Assembly (NCBI GenBank): GCA_934045075.1
Contig: OW203722.1
Span: 14,942,796-15,006,795, forward strand
Reading direction: 5' to 3'
Source: Yponomeuta sedellus
Lineage: Eukaryota > Arthropoda > Insecta > Lepidoptera > Yponomeutidae
Length of the DNA stretch: 64,000 bases
In this document: piece after piece, positions 33,003 through 45,628 of the stretch
How positions within the stretch are numbered: the stretch's first letter is position 1
Layout of the letters: every line of letters starts with the position of its first letter
The notes under the pieces: generated by a model
Database searches by the model: none
Seen by the model: only the letters and a program-made list of their open reading frames with translations
Told to the model about the DNA's origin: nothing
Translations under genes and position numbers: made by a program

Positions 33003-33423
33003 AGAAGGGACGTGGGACAGAAGTGCGGAAAAGACGCGACGCACGGGTTGTAAATTTAATACGATCCTCGCGCCGTCTCTTCTGAGTGTGCTTAGTGCCA
33101 GTTTTTTAACTACTCGATCGCGTTAACGTAAACTCCTATTTCTATGGCATCGAGGAAGCGCCACCAAGCGACAAGTATGGAAATTAAAATTGCTGAGTGC
33201 GAGTTGTAATGGTTTACGTTGAGAAGTGAACACGTTTACCAGCCAAAACACGAATAAACGCGAGTGCGAGTTGTACTGTGACAGCGTTTTGCCAGTTAGA
33301 ACGGTTAACTTACTCATACTCACTACTCAATGCTCGATTAACGCGGTAGTAAAGTTATTCGGTTGGATCTGTCAAACTCGCACTAAGCACTCTGTGGGCG
33401 CTTCGTCTCGTCCCGGCCCTTCA
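33003..33423. mobile_element. Probable TIR element
   Basis: GAAGGGACGTGGGACAGAAG near the left faces GACGAAGCGCCCAC-type complement at the right, and GTGCTTAGTGC (33089) faces GCACTAAGCAC (33380). CGAGTGCGAGTTGTA recurs internally. Imperfect arms; TSD not resolved. Confidence 0.45.
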
Positions 33424-33431
33424 TTTTTTAT

Positions 33432-33898
33432 GAATAGTAGATTGTTAAAGAGGGTGGAAAGAATCAATTCCCGAGGTATTTATGCGGCTATGCGGCTATA
33501 GTCCGAGTAGGAATTGATGCTTTTACCCGTGTTAAACACTCACTTTTCATTTCGAATATTATGAGACCCATTTTTAATATGGAAATCTTAGCATAAAAGA
33601 TTATTACCTATTTTTTTGAATTCCCGTCACAGATACTATCAGATTAGTACCCGCCAATTTAAGTCAATTTTTAAATTTTTAAATATGGAACTCAGCATTT
33701 TTTTTAATTAGTTTTTTTTTTAAGATTTGAATTATAAAAATGAGTTTTTATTTTCCTCATATTCGAAATGAAAAGTAGAGTGTTTAACACGGGTAAAAGA
33801 ATCAATTCCTACTCGTACTATACCCGCCCTCGCTGCGCTCGGGAGTCTAAATACCTCGGGAATTGATTCTTTTTACCCTCGTTAACAAACTACTATTC
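33432..33898. mobile_element. Long-TIR MITE
   Basis: The left arm (33432-33560) and right arm (33770-33898) are inverted copies about 125 bp long: GAATAGTAGATTGTTAAAGA, AATCAATTCCCGAGGTATTT, and CCCGTGTTAAACACT all recur inverted. The centre is AT-rich and non-coding. Confidence 0.8.
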
Positions 33899-35020
33899 CA
33901 CGTCTTTTTCGCGCTCCATCTGTGTGATCGCTGCTGGCTATTTGTGGTTTTGCGGTTGACTGTGTTCTGTCAAAACAGCTCGATGCGATGCTTCCAACTT
34001 TGATCACTGAATTAAACGGCAGGTAACCACTAAAACCACCATAGTAAATACCTTTCAGTCACTTATCAGTAAATTGTAGCATAGTACCGTAGACACGTGC
34101 ATTAATGAAGAAGCGTTTCTATAAAAAAATGTACTTTTAGACACACAGAAGTATAGTTATAGTAATAAAGTTAGACAGAAATTTAAAGAGATATTTCGTT
34201 TAAAGAGGTACCCGGTAGTTCGGGGAATCCCCGGGCTACTTGAGCGGCAAGTTTGATCATTCCCGCGCGAGTTAACTCCGCGCTGACACGCCACGTTGCG
34301 AGTTCTTTTGATATTGTGCCGCCGTTGCGTTTTAAAAGAATATGAAAATCTCAGCTTTTCTTAAAAATACAAAGAAAATCTGCCTTTCTTTGTCATATCA
34401 CAACGGGTTTTTTCTACGCCTCGGCTATTCTGAATTATGCAATGCGACTAAGCAAGATAAAGCGTAACTTGAAATTTTCATTACCTAGTCTAGTAAATAG
34501 CATCTATTATTACTGAACGCGTATTTAAGTATATTTATTTTACTTATCCTCTGTTGTGTCTCCTACAGATTAAAACGCAGACTCTTATACGCAATGTACC
34601 CGAATTGTCATAATAAACTGCGCATTGTAGTTTTTTGAAACCGGGCCCAGATCACAAGTTTTAAATTGTTCCCCAGTAAATGCCTCAGAGAAACTGTAAA
34701 AGACACATTTCACTCTGGCGAGATAAGGCGATATCTCGGCCTTAGGTACAGTCGGTCGGTAGCAGCAAGTCTTCGTGTTGTCCCGATTTATTAGGTACTG
34801 TCTCCACAATCTGTATATGATATGAGGGTGTAACGGTGCAAACCTCTTCACACCAATTTTATTTCTTTTTCTATCTATTATTTTCAAATACTTAAATTTT
34901 GCACACATTTCGAAATTTCCCTCATTTTCATCATTACTACTTTACCCTTCGACCAGATCTGACTATTTTACCTGCTTATCCGTTTTTATCCAGTTCTTCT
35001 GTTTTATTATACCTGATACT
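33899..35020. other. Non-coding interval
   Basis: No recognised element; the minus ORF at 34585-34908 has no family signature. Confidence 0.35.
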
Positions 35021-35022
35021 AA

Positions 35023-37306
35023 TCTATACATATAAAATTCAAAGTCCTGACTGACTGACTCACTCATCAACGCCCAGCCCAAGCTGTTAGACCCAGGAAG
35101 CTGAAATTTTGCACAAAGGGTCTGTATATAATGTAGGCAAGGAATAAGACATTTTTTTTTAATTCAACCCCTAAGAGGGCGAAAAGGGTTGCCAAAATTT
35201 GTATGGGAGGTATAAAGAATGTTGTCTCATTTTCTTGAAACTTAAAATACATGCTCTTCAACACAATTGATTGAACACATGTTTCGCCGTTTTTTCTAAA
35301 TTTAATCCTTAAGGGAGTAAACGGGGTTGCAAAATTTTGTTCTCCTGACTGACTCACTCATCAACGCCCAGCCCGATCCCTTGGACCTAGGAAGCTAAAA
35401 TTTTGCATAAAAAATTTGTATATAATGTAGGTAAGGAATATAACAGGATTTTTTGAAATTCAACCCCTAAAGGGGCGAAAAGGGTTGCCACAAATATTTA
35501 TGAGAAGTACCTATAAAGAATGTTGTCTAATTTTCTTGAAACTTAAAATACATGCTCTTCAATACAATTGATTGAACCTGTGTTTCGCCGTTTTTTCCAA
35601 ATTTAACCCTTAAGGCATTGAAAAAGGTTGCACAATTTTGTTCTTTAAATCTTTTCCAAAATTGGACGTAGGAAGCTGAAATTTTGCACAAAGGGTCTAT
35701 GTATAAGGTAGACAAGAAAAGAGACCAGTTTTTTTTTTAATTCAGCCCTTAAGGGGGCGAAAAGGGTAGCCAAAAGTGAAGTATAACGAATGTTGACTAA
35801 TTTTCTTGAAACTTAAAATAAATACTCTTCAGCACAATCGATTGAACACGTGTTTTTTCTAAATTCAACCCTCAAGGGAGTGAAAGAGGTTGCAAAATTT
35901 TGTTCCTTGAATCTTTTCCGAAATTGGACCTAGGAAGCTGAAATTTTGCAGAAAGGGTCTATATATAATGTAGGCAAGGAATAAGACCGTTTTTTTTTAT
36001 TCAACCCCTAAGGGGGCGAAAAGGGTAGCCAATAGTTGTGTTGGAAGTATAAAGAATGTTGTCTAATTATCATGAAACTTAAAATAAATGCTCTTCAATA
36101 CAATTGATTGAACACGTGTTTCGCCGTTTTTTCTAAATTTAAACCTTAAGGCAGTGAAAGAGTTGCAAAATTTTGTTTCTTGAATCTTTTCCAAAATTGT
36201 ACCTAGGGAGCTGAAATTTTGCACAGAGGATCTATGTATAATGTAGACAAGGAATGAGACCGTTTTTTTTAAATTCAACCCCTAAGGGGGCGAAAAGGGT
36301 AGCCAAAATTTGTGCGGGAGGTATAAAGAATGTTGTGTAATTTACATGAAACTTAAAATAAATACTCTTCAACACAATTGATTGAACCTTTGTTTCACCG
36401 TTTTTTCTTAATTTAACCCTTAAGGGAGTGAAAGAGGTTGTACAATTTTGTTCTTTGAATCTTTTAGAAAATTGATATTTTTTTCTTATTTTGCACAAAT
36501 TGCCAGCCACTGCATTCTACATCACGGTATGGTTGTGTTTAGGCTAACTCCATATATAGACTGACGGAAAAAAAAAGTTTGTCGTCGTCATAGAAGCCAT
36601 TCAGTCAGGTAATATCGTTAGCAATTCGTTTTTACTTGACCGTGTATTCTTGGATGTTGTTGGGTAATATTACTTTTTGTAGGCGTGGACATTTTTGCAA
36701 GCCCGTTCACTCCCTTAAGGGTTAAATTTAGAAAAACAGCAAAATACGTGTTCAATCAATTATGTTGAAGAGCATTTATTTTAAGTTTCAAGAAAATTTT
36801 ACAACATTCTTTACACCTCCCATACAAATATTGGCAACCCTTTTCACCCCCTTAGGGGTTGAATTTAAAAAAATCCGGTTTCATTCCTTACCTACATTAT
36901 ATATAGACCCTCTGTGCAAAATTTCAGATTCCTAGGTCTAACGGCTGGGGCTGGGCGTTGATGAGTGAGTCAGTCAGTCAGGACTTTGAATTTTATATAT
37001 TAGCACCCCAGGGAAGAACATCTAATGTGGTATATAAAGATGTATTATGAATTATTATAATCACAACTAACCCACTGTCAATAACAACAAAGTAATCATA
37101 CCCTCAGTTTAAGGATTTTTCCTTCCGTCCTTTTTTAAAGAATTTTTAATCGTCACAGTTCATTTTTTATAATTAAAAAATCTACTGTTCTTCTACGATT
37201 TGTCGCAGATTCAGATAATTTATCAGAACAAAAATCGTCTGCACATTTTATTGAAGCATGCTGAATAACTAAAGTCCACGCGGACGGAGTCGCGGGCAAA
37301 AGCTAG
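35023..37306 (+). mobile_element. Non-autonomous Helitron with internal tandem array
   Basis: Starts TCTATACATATAAAATTCAA and ends GACGGAGTCGCGGGCAAAAG plus CTAG; the flanking A and T fit Helitron insertion. CGCGGACGGAGTCGCG just before the end can form the usual 3' hairpin. No Rep/helicase ORF exists, so it depends on another element. Inside, units beginning CTGAAATTTTGCACAAAGGG repeat about every 262-294 bp (35101, 35395, 35676, 35938 and 36211); a sixth unit plus a copy of the 5' end lies inverted at 36700-37002. Short ORFs across it are fortuitous. Confidence 0.8.
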
Positions 37307-37660
37307 TCTACAAATAAAACAACACCTGAAGTCGTTCCAGTTTCTTATTATTTGTAAAGGATATACAACGTTTCAAGGATACGCTCGTGAGAGAATGTGA
37401 ACAACCAATCGCCTCCAAGTCCAAGAAATACTTCATGCGGGAACTTCCATCAGGTTTCCTCCGGAGAATGTTATAGAGGCCTCGGAGACAAGGTTCGCCC
37501 GTCCTTCCCCAGACGCGTTAATACAAAAAGCAGGCCCAAATCCTTGTGCTCGCATGTAACGCTCGGGTTTTTGAGCGATACTAAAATGCCTGCTGATTCT
37601 GCTTTCGACTGAATTGGTCGTGGTGCTTTGAAGTTTCTTTACTTTTGAATCACAGACTAT
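37307..37660. other. Non-coding interval
   Basis: The ORF at 37397-37612 lacks a recognisable domain. Confidence 0.35.
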
Positions 37661-37669
37661 CTAAAGCGC

Positions 37670-37790
37670 AGCACCTGCTCGCTGGACCGACGAGACAGAT
37701 TGCTGGCAATAGCTGGATGAGGAGGACCAAAGCCAGAGAGAGTGGCGTGCCTTGAGAAGGCCGATGTCTGATTTGTAGAAAAAGATGTCA
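37670..37790 (+). pseudogene. RTE-type LINE C-terminal scrap
   Basis: GCTGGACCGACGAGACAGAT, GCTGGCAATAGCTGGATGAG and GAGAGTGGCGTGCCTTG match the DNA of the LINE block encoding RWTDDL..GS.WMR.A.DR..WR.L. The frame is broken (stop after SGVP). Confidence 0.65.
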
Positions 37791-40140
37791 TGTATGTATG
37801 ATTGTTTACAAGATTTGATAAGTATACATGATTTGATAAAGTATCTCGATGAAGAGTAAATTAAATTAAAGAGTAAAATATTCATGGCATTAATTAATGC
37901 TAGTTATGTGACATTCTGAATAATATTTAACTCTGAATGTTAAACGTAGTTAAACGAGCAATAGATTAAAGTTAGTCTTAAAACAATTAAATGAAGTCTC
38001 TTTACAGAACAATCTTAACATTCTAAATACGAGTAAGTATTTTATCTCTCGCATATTATTAATCGCATAGCCGTGGGTCAACCTCTATAGTTTTTATTAA
38101 TCATACAATGTGGTTTATTTCTCAGCGTGCTTTGCGGCTTTCTAAATCTACGACTCAGGTGATTTGGCCCAACTTTCAATTAGTATTTGACGTATATGTA
38201 GCAAAGTTACAGCATTGTTATTTTGTAAATTTTTGTTTTTCATTTAACGGTTGTTTGCAACCGTTAAGAGAAAAACCACAATTTTCTTTTCTGCCAGTAT
38301 AGTGCTCAGCCGAAAGACTTTATCTCCAAAACCTCCAAAATCTTTAGTAAAATCGCAACCTAGACACTATGGACAATATCGAAAAAACGAAGCGACTTCG
38401 CAGACGCTAAATTACCGTACAGACATAACCTTAGGCAGGGCATAAGTAATAGTTTAACGGGCCGCCTGTTATACCGACTCGACTCACGGTAGTAAACGTG
38501 CAGAAATACCTACATAGCAAGCAACCGACTTCTAACACGGGGGACGTTCTCAATTCGTTTGTGTCTATTAAACCATAATAAGGGCTACAAATGTGTGTAT
38601 CTTTGCATAACTTTTTTGTTTGTGAATCAATCTTTATTCTTGTTTTTACATTGGGATAAGAGCAGGTGGTTGCATTAAAATGATTAATGACTTAATGGCC
38701 TAGGTGTATTGTATTTCCAACTATGATGTCCTTGCCTAATAACTTTAGCAGATTGTATCCTAGTTCGGCACCAGGGCAGGTAATTGTGTTTTGTGTACGT
38801 TGTTATTATTATGTTATCAATAAATAACAATACCCACAATCTCTCCAAAAGTAAACGCAAATCAACCTAGATTAAGTTCAAGTTTTTCAATATATTTAGT
38901 AGGGTATTTTTCTGTCTTTCGAACACTGTCAGTAATTTGACAGTGTGAAAAAAGTATTAGTTATAAACATTGTATCCATTATGAGTTTCAAAACCGATTT
39001 AAGGCATATTAACTATAAAAATTGGTCATTTCGGCTAAAAACACCATAAAACTTGTTAATTTTGTAACTATAAAATCTTCCAATTTTGTAAAAAATGACC
39101 AGGATTGGTCGAATCTAAAATGACGTCACCGCTCAGTATTCATAGCGATTCGAGTACCTGTGAGTTGCCTTGACGTTTTTTTGTATGCTGACCAGTAAAG
39201 TCACTAATTCCTGTGCGACGCCATATTGCTCAAGAGCGTTTAGACGGTTTATTTTGAAAAGGAATTATTATTTGCTTTTTAACTTTAAAAAATATCACTT
39301 TCTGAGCACTTATTACACTAACGAAAAATCTTACTTGGTTTTCAGAAACCTGTCAAATAGGCTATTGCTTAATTAATTTATTTAAATAGAAATAAATACA
39401 GACACCAAATGTCGATGACCACCATATAGGAAAATATGTATTGAATTAAGTGTTACAATAGGAATAATAGCCACCTCGTACATTTTCGACTCGGGCTCAA
39501 AAAGGTACGACACGGGGTATCTGTTCACATTCGTACACCTTATTAAATATAATATGTCGAGGTTATGAGTTGGGCGCGTTGTTCGGATAGGACAGAAAAA
39601 CCACTTCATAATTAGTTCATCTTAATTTTTACTCTTGTTTTGACTTTGCGTTGAAAATATACACTTCAGGAAGAAAGAGCAGCAACTCCTTGCGGACTTT
39701 TCTTTTTCTTGATATTTTCAGTAGTTAATACAGAGAGTACAGAGATAACATTCAGTTATTATACTGTAATTAGGCACTTGGCAACGCGGCCAGTTTGACA
39801 CAGAGATGACACAGAGGCTTTTTGTCGGAACAGTCCGAGCAGGTTTTTTTCACCATTATTAAGCTCTACGAACCAGAGCGAAACCTGGTCCGACTCCGCC
39901 TAGTAAGGTTAAAATCAAGTAATGACAAACGATGTTCAGAGTGGAGTTTTTTTTACCGCTGCCCTTTTCTGCACGACAACTACAGCCAAGGTAGTGGCTT
40001 ACACTGTAAATTAACATTCTGCAACTAGAATATAAATTATTTACGTCGAAACATAATTTTTGCTTTGATGTGTTTATGCCATTAATTGTTTCTCGTTTAT
40101 TTTTATAATTTTCCAAAGTCCTAATTAAAACTTTTATCTT
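37791..40140. other. Non-coding interval with repeat scraps
   Basis: Scraps: CCGACTTCTAACACGG (38525); GTATCCTAGTTCGGCACCAG (38757), matching 62785-62835; a hairpin GAACACTGTCA/TGACAGTGT (38924-38948); CRE-like TGACGTCA (39121-39128); and 39868-39905, which resembles the C-terminal end of the Penelope copy at 56960-57000. Confidence 0.4.
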
Positions 40141-40143
40141 AAT

Positions 40144-40455
40144 AAGATATTATTTGTGGCAACCGAGCTTCACAGCTTAGCCCACCGCCGCCAAGTTGCC
40201 TGTCTGTCCGTCTTCTACAAGATGTACTGCGGAGAGTTTCCTTATAAACTCCATAAGCTCATACCGGCATCTCTATTCCGCAATCGGAGCACCGACGTAC
40301 TGCGGGTAACAATCCGCACTTGGTTGATATTCCGAACCATAATCTATCATTCCAGCACTAATATTCATGTTGAGCACAAACCTCCCCGAGGCACGCCACA
40401 TCTTTCTGTTTTTAGCCACCCTCATCCTACCACAACCAGCCATCTACCTTAGATT
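40144..40455 (+). pseudogene. Jockey-like LINE ORF2 C-terminal fragment
   Basis: The frame reads LHSLAHRRQVACLSVFYKMY, CGEFPYKLHKLIP and, later, degenerate sequence. SLAHRR.VA.LSVFYR.Y.GE is the conserved thumb/C-terminal region of Jockey/CR1-type LINEs. It is 5'-truncated and frameshifted after LRVTIRT; the ATG is not a real start. Confidence 0.75.
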
Positions 40456-41210
40456 AACAGTTTTGTGATCTGGCAGGCATCCTGCGCTGCGTTTTGAAAT
40501 ATTTCGCAAACAGATTCCGGGGACAAATTACATTATATTGAGCATTATATTGCTCAGTATAATAACGGCGCGCCGTCTCCTGGCGGCGCAGCTTGGTAAG
40601 GTAGAATAACAGGATACTAAATTAAATACAACCACGACATCGTCTCAAGGGACGAAAGTTAGAACAGAGGTAGACCGGGGAGGCAGAGGGGTAAGGGCAT
40701 TTCATGTTCTAATCCAACATGAATGAAGTGGCGCTCTCAGCTAGTGCACAGAAAAATTAAAAGCGTTTAATACTTACCTACTTATTAATTAAGTGACACT
40801 TTTTGCTATGCTTACAAATTCTCAGATTTAGTTGACTTTGAATATAAACAAAGCCATAGGTACATGCCCGCACCCACTAATTGTGAAGGAAAAGATCGTG
40901 AAGAAACCCGCAGCTTGGGCTCCGCACGCATTGACTTGTCTTTACTATGGGATAGGCCGAATGAGCTGTCTGAATGGTATAGGTGCTGGGCAAGCTTACT
41001 TCATCTAAAAAACAAGGTCCAAGGCACTGCAGAGTATAAATCATCTTATTACTTATATGCAAACGCCAAGGTTTTTTGATTTGGCTTAATAAAATCACTT
41101 ACATAAAAAATGTACCGATTCTGTCGCTACTTGAAACACAATGATTTAAGCGAACTGAAAAGTAAGGCGACGAAAAGAGTGTCTAGAATAGAATATACGA
41201 AACTTAGAAA
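40456..41210. other. Non-coding interval
   Basis: No recognised feature. Confidence 0.35.
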
Positions 41211-41214
41211 ATCC

Positions 41215-41295
41215 AGGTCATGCCAGGATTAGAACTGACGACCTCTTGCCTGCAAAATAAGGGTCTTACCTATACGCCAACACCTATACGCTCTA
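41215..41295 (-). mobile_element. tRNA-like SINE head
   Basis: The minus strand reads TTGGCGTATAGGTAAG (A box) and CAGTTCTAATCCTGGC (B box) 37 bp apart. The anticodon arm GCAGGCAAGAGG region is degenerate. Not a functional tRNA. Confidence 0.55.
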
Positions 41296-41299
41296 AAGG

Positions 41300-41714
41300 A
41301 ATCTACACACCTTGTAGTGTACCGTACGAACTCTAATTTACACTTTGGTCCTTAGATATGTTCAACCGCAAAATTCCCAGAGCGATATTGAAGCATGTAT
41401 TACATGCTCTTCCATCATCTTCAGTTGAAATTGAATGCAGACGTGATGCATCACTGACGAAGCTTTTCCAAGTAGGTTCGTACATACCTAATCATATTAT
41501 ATCGCGTCCTGTCTGCCAGATGGGGAATGTATGCCGTGTCGAATAATATTCTGTGGAAGTTACTTGCTGTAATATTTATACCTATAATATTTCATCCCAT
41601 CCTTTGCTATCCAGTATAGGACGTAATCGTAGAGTTCGTATTTTTTATATAGAACACTGATTAATGTGAGCACACAGATACAAATACATTATTTTTTGTG
41701 TAGTCTTTAAACGT
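41300..41714. other. Non-coding interval
   Basis: No recognised feature until the SINE-tail scrap CTCTCAGAAAGAGAGAGAAA at 41715-41762. Confidence 0.35.
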
Positions 41715-41912
41715 CCCTCTCAGAAAGAGAGAGAAAGAGAGAGTATGTATGGGCTTAACTACCACTTATCAAATCGTACCGTTTTTTTTTATAATCTTTA
41801 TTTGAAAGGGTTTTGTACAAAAAATGACAATGTCACTCTTGTACATACAGACAAAACTTCGAGCACAGATTTAGACGTTAATGCCACAAGTACATCTTAC
41901 TTAAAATTAAAC

Positions 41913-42287
41913 TTAAATATTACTTATACTACTAACTCTAGCAGAAATACTAAATTTGGCCACCTTCAATAGCATTTTGGCTTCATCAGAGAGAGGGTAA
42001 GCCAAAATGCTATTACAGCCGCCCATTTCATAAAAAAAAGTATTATCAAAGATTTGTCTTCTAATTACTTCATTCCGGGCACATTCCACAAGTAAATGGT
42101 AAACATCTTCTATAACATTACACTCGAAGCAATTTGGTGATTCAACTTTTCGCATCACAATTGCAAACTTATTATGAGGAAAGTGTCCCGAACGAAGTCT
42201 CAAAACAAGAACAATGTCTTTTCTATTCATCTCACAATGTTCGAACCATGGTGAATGTAGGGGGCAAGACTGAATCGTCTTTACCAA
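41913..42287 (-). pseudogene. I-clade ORF2 C-terminal zinc-binding tail
   Basis: MVKTIQSCPLHSPWFEHCEM then VLRLRSGHFPHNKFA and CFECNVIEDVYHLLVECA, a CCHC-like C-terminal knuckle common in LINE ORF2. The ATG is internal; the stretch continues ORF2 in another frame. Ends SISNI, stop. Confidence 0.75.
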
Positions 42288-42369
42288 ATACCGGCGCTAA
42301 GCGATCTTAAATCAAAGAACTCCTTCCAAAGCTTATAGCACTCTTTCTTTACATATTATGGCAACAATT

Positions 42370-43209
42370 CTGTATAGAATGGCATACAAGGTTGCGGATT
42401 GCCAGCTGCGCAAGTCGATCCACCTCTTCGTTACCCGGTATACCTATGTACGAGGGCACCCATTGCAAGAAGACAGTCTTGCCCCTAGTTTTTAGATTAT
42501 GCAATCATTTTATAATGACGTAAGCTATCGCAGTTTCTCGGATGTCCGAGGAACAACGAGCCACGTGCTGGAGAGCACTCTTTGAATCCGACAAAATGAC
42601 AAATTTATCACCATCTAAAGAACTGATGTACGAAGAAGCCTCGGAAATCGCAAATAATTCTGCCGACATTATTGAGACTTCCATAGAAATCTGAAACCTC
42701 ATGGAGTTTTCTAACTGCGGATCAAAGAATGCTGCTCCTATGCCACTAATTTCTTTGGAACCATCGGTAAATAGTTTATAATAATCAACATACTTTTCCC
42801 TTAAATAATTTGACACAGCATTAAAAAGATACTTTGTCGCAAGCTGCCTTTTAGATTTGGAAATACCACTTACATCGCATATAATAGAAGAAGAAAGATC
42901 AATATCGCTAAGCCTTGTGTCCAATGAAAACATTTCTATGTGAATACTACTATGTACTGGAAGACATTTAAGTGATTTATGTACTATCGTTAACAGTGGT
43001 TTCTTTTTTATGATCCAGTATCTCGTGATATCGCATAACATAGCTAATTCATCGAAGAGTTCAAGGTTCTCACAGCAGTCAAAGGATTTTGTTCTAAGCC
43101 AAAATTTACTGGCGAGATATCGCCGACGGAGATGCAAAGGTTGTAAAGCAAGCTCGCTCTCCATGGCATGAATAGGCGTACTTCTGATAAAACCTCCTAT
43201 GACCCTCAT
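42370..43209 (-). pseudogene. I-clade ORF2 connection and RNase H domain
   Basis: After RVIGGFIRSTPIHAMESE the RNase H begins: YKLFTDGSKEISGIGAAF (first Asp), SAELFAISEAS (Glu), FVILSDSKSALQHV (Asp), then, in a shifted frame after 42505, VFLQWVPSYIGIPGNEEVDR with the last Asp. All four acidic positions are visible. RNase H would remove RNA from the cDNA hybrid; its presence supports the I-superfamily call. Confidence 0.85.
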
Positions 43210-43212
43210 CGC

Positions 43213-44900
43213 TTAGTTTTGTACTTTATCCAGCTTGTACACATGACTTTTGACACTGCAATCGTAAAGAAAACTACCATAGTCCAAGCGACTGCGGATT
43301 ACAGCTATAGAAAGTCTTCTAAGGTGCTTGGGATGAATGCTCCATCCAGACCCAGACAAAACTTTAAATATATTGAAAAATTTCAAAGCTTTTTGGCACG
43401 TCTCATTTATATGTTTACCCCATCTTAAAGATTGATCAAGCCATAACCCCAAATATTTAACATTGTCAACCACCTGCAACGTCCTTTCATTTAATTTGAT
43501 ATTTATATTATCTCTTCGAAATCCCCGTTTAAATAAACATATTTTGGTTTTCCTATATGAGATCTGGATGCCTAAGTCGTCTACCATTTGAGACATAAGA
43601 TTCAAAGCCATTTGTAAATCAACCTCTGCTTCAGCCAACCTTGGAGAAGAAACGTATAGGACGAAATGGTCAGCGTATTGAAATATGCAAACCTCAACGA
43701 TGTTTTGACATATCCGCATAGTGGCAACGTTAAACAAAACTGGAGAAAGAGGGTCACCTTGTGCCAAACCCCAACCGGTAAACCTTTTGATGTTCCCTAC
43801 CTCATCACATCTTAAGTTTAAATGCCTATCGAACATGAACTGCCACAAATATTTACATATGGTTGACCCAACTCCCAAACCATCTAATGTTCGTAACAAG
43901 CAACTGATATCAACATTGTTATAGGCATTGTCAATATCAATAATACATCCCACCGTAACCAGGCCTTTTGAAATTCCAATCTGAATATGGGTAACAAGCC
44001 GGAAGAGGCTGTCAAGACATGATCGTGACTTCCTAAACCCTATAATCTCCTTAGAAAAGCACTGATTTTTTCCAAAAACCACTCTAATCTTCGCTTAATG
44101 ATTGTATGGAAAATCTTACAAGGGCAAGACATCAATGCAATAGGTTGAACAGCTGACCCAGTATGGGAGCCATCACCTTGCTTCGGAATAGGAACAATCT
44201 TAACCTCGCGCCATTGTTCAGGTATATATCCAGAAGAAATAAATTTATTAAACAAGGCTGCTAAAATGGACTTACCTACGACTGGCAATTGTTTAATCAT
44301 AGAAAATGAAATACCGTCTTCTCCTGGACATGTGTCTTTGGTTTTGATAGCAAGACTTAGTTCCTGAACCGAAACAGGTAAAGAAAGCTGAGCATTTATC
44401 GAAACAAAGGTAGGAGCCTCAGGTGTTACATAGTCAGGAGCTAATCCATGCAATAATTTGTTCGCTTTATCAGAGTCTATAGCCACTCTTGGCAACTTGT
44501 ATCCTTTTAGCCATTTCATTCGCCTCCACATATCACTAGCTGAAGTTGTACTGTCTATGTTGTTGCAGAAATCCTGCCATGCTTTCCTTTTAGCGTTTCT
44601 AATCAAATGTTTCGCAGTTGATATTTTAATCTGAAGAGATTCTAGATTTTGTGGAGTTGGGTTTCCTCTAAATAACGCTAAGGCCAGGCGATGTTCTGCA
44701 ACTGCTCTTGAAAGTTGCTGGTTCCAGTAAGGCTTCGGTTTGAATTTCTTTAAGCGAATAGGATTATCACATGTCTTTACATAGGGTATGTTCTTGTCAG
44801 CAGCTTCGCTGACAATCTTCATAAACTGGTCATAAGCTATCTGTGGATCACGTGGGATAGATAAACCAGTAAACGACCTTTTGATGCTGTCCTTATAACC
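43213..44900 (-). pseudogene. I-clade ORF2 reverse transcriptase domain
   Basis: Order: KTKDTCPGEDGISFSMIKQL, WREVKIVPIPKQGDGS, ALMSCPCKIFHTIIKRRLEW, then after a shift near 44070 IIGFRKSRSCLDSLFRLVTH, motif A VGCIIDIDNAYNNVDIS, motif B AQGDPLSPVLFNVA, and motif C FQYADHFVLYVS. Motif C should be YADD; here the second catalytic Asp is His, so the polymerase is dead even apart from the frame lesions. Downstream QISYRKTKICLFKRG and YLGLWLDQSLRWGKH are typical. The stop at 43213-43215 (VQN, TAA, AMRV) is an in-frame nonsense change. Confidence 0.88.
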
Positions 44901-45628
44901 CTTCCAATCAGCTTGTCTAAAGTTTCTGCGTCTAGTAAAATTTGGAGGAGCTGTGAAGTCAGTTTGATACTTAATAATCAGATGGTCACTGCCAAGGTTT
45001 TCATTAGTAACCTTCCATGCGAATTTCATAGAAATGTCTGCAGTTACCATTGTGAGATCTGGAGACGAGATTTGCATTCTATTATTGACCATTTTCATAT
45101 AGGTAGGAGATCCATCGTTTAAAAATATGAAGTGTCTAACATGCAGACAAAAAGGGCAGATCCTCTTGCATCCGTCTTAGTAGACCAGCTGGAGTGATGT
45201 CCATTTACATCTCCCGCTATAATGGTTTTCTCACTGAACAAAGACAGTAATAAATCCCAATCACTAGAAGATGTGTGCACATTAGGCGGACAGTAAATGG
45301 CTACAATGTTCTGTAAATGCTCACAATTTAGCAGTCTGACATGGAGAACTTGGATACTGTGGTTAGAACAGCCTTTTTGGCATGTCTGAGATTTAACTGA
45401 AGCATGTGTAACGATAGCAATCCCTCCCCATGAATCGCTTCTATCTTGACGGAATATATTGTAACCGCTGATTCGTAAACGGCTTTCAGGCTCCAACCAA
45501 GTCTCACTGAGGATAGCAATATTGATTTTTTCTTGAGCCAAGAAGCTCTCGAATTCCGCCAACTTTGGACGTAGACTCTTTGCGTTCCATTGTATGCAGT
45601 TTACTAAAATATTATTGCTTCTACCCAT
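44900..45628 (-). pseudogene. I-clade ORF2 endonuclease domain
   Basis: From the ATG at 45628: NCIQWNAKSLRPKLAEFESF, AILSETWLEPESRLRISGYN, DSWGGIAIVTHASVKS, VAIYCPPNVH, IIAGDVNGHHSSW. After a one-base shift near 45125: LNDGSPTYMK, SSPDLTMVTAD and GSDHLIIKY. All APE-type core motifs (QWN, ETW, YCPP, GDxNxHH, SxDLT, SDH) are present. It would cut target DNA for priming. Confidence 0.88.

Noticed and set aside
35023..37002. Large TIR (fold-back) DNA transposon based on the inverted TATAAAATTCAAAGTCC ends
   Set aside because: The sequence continues to a standard Helitron 3' end at 37306 with A/T flanks, so the Helitron model explains more; the inverted end is treated as internal.
39119..39376. 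CRE-like TGACGTCA followed by a 68-residue ORF as a gene
   Set aside because: The ORF is AT-driven, without domain, splice or poly(A) support.
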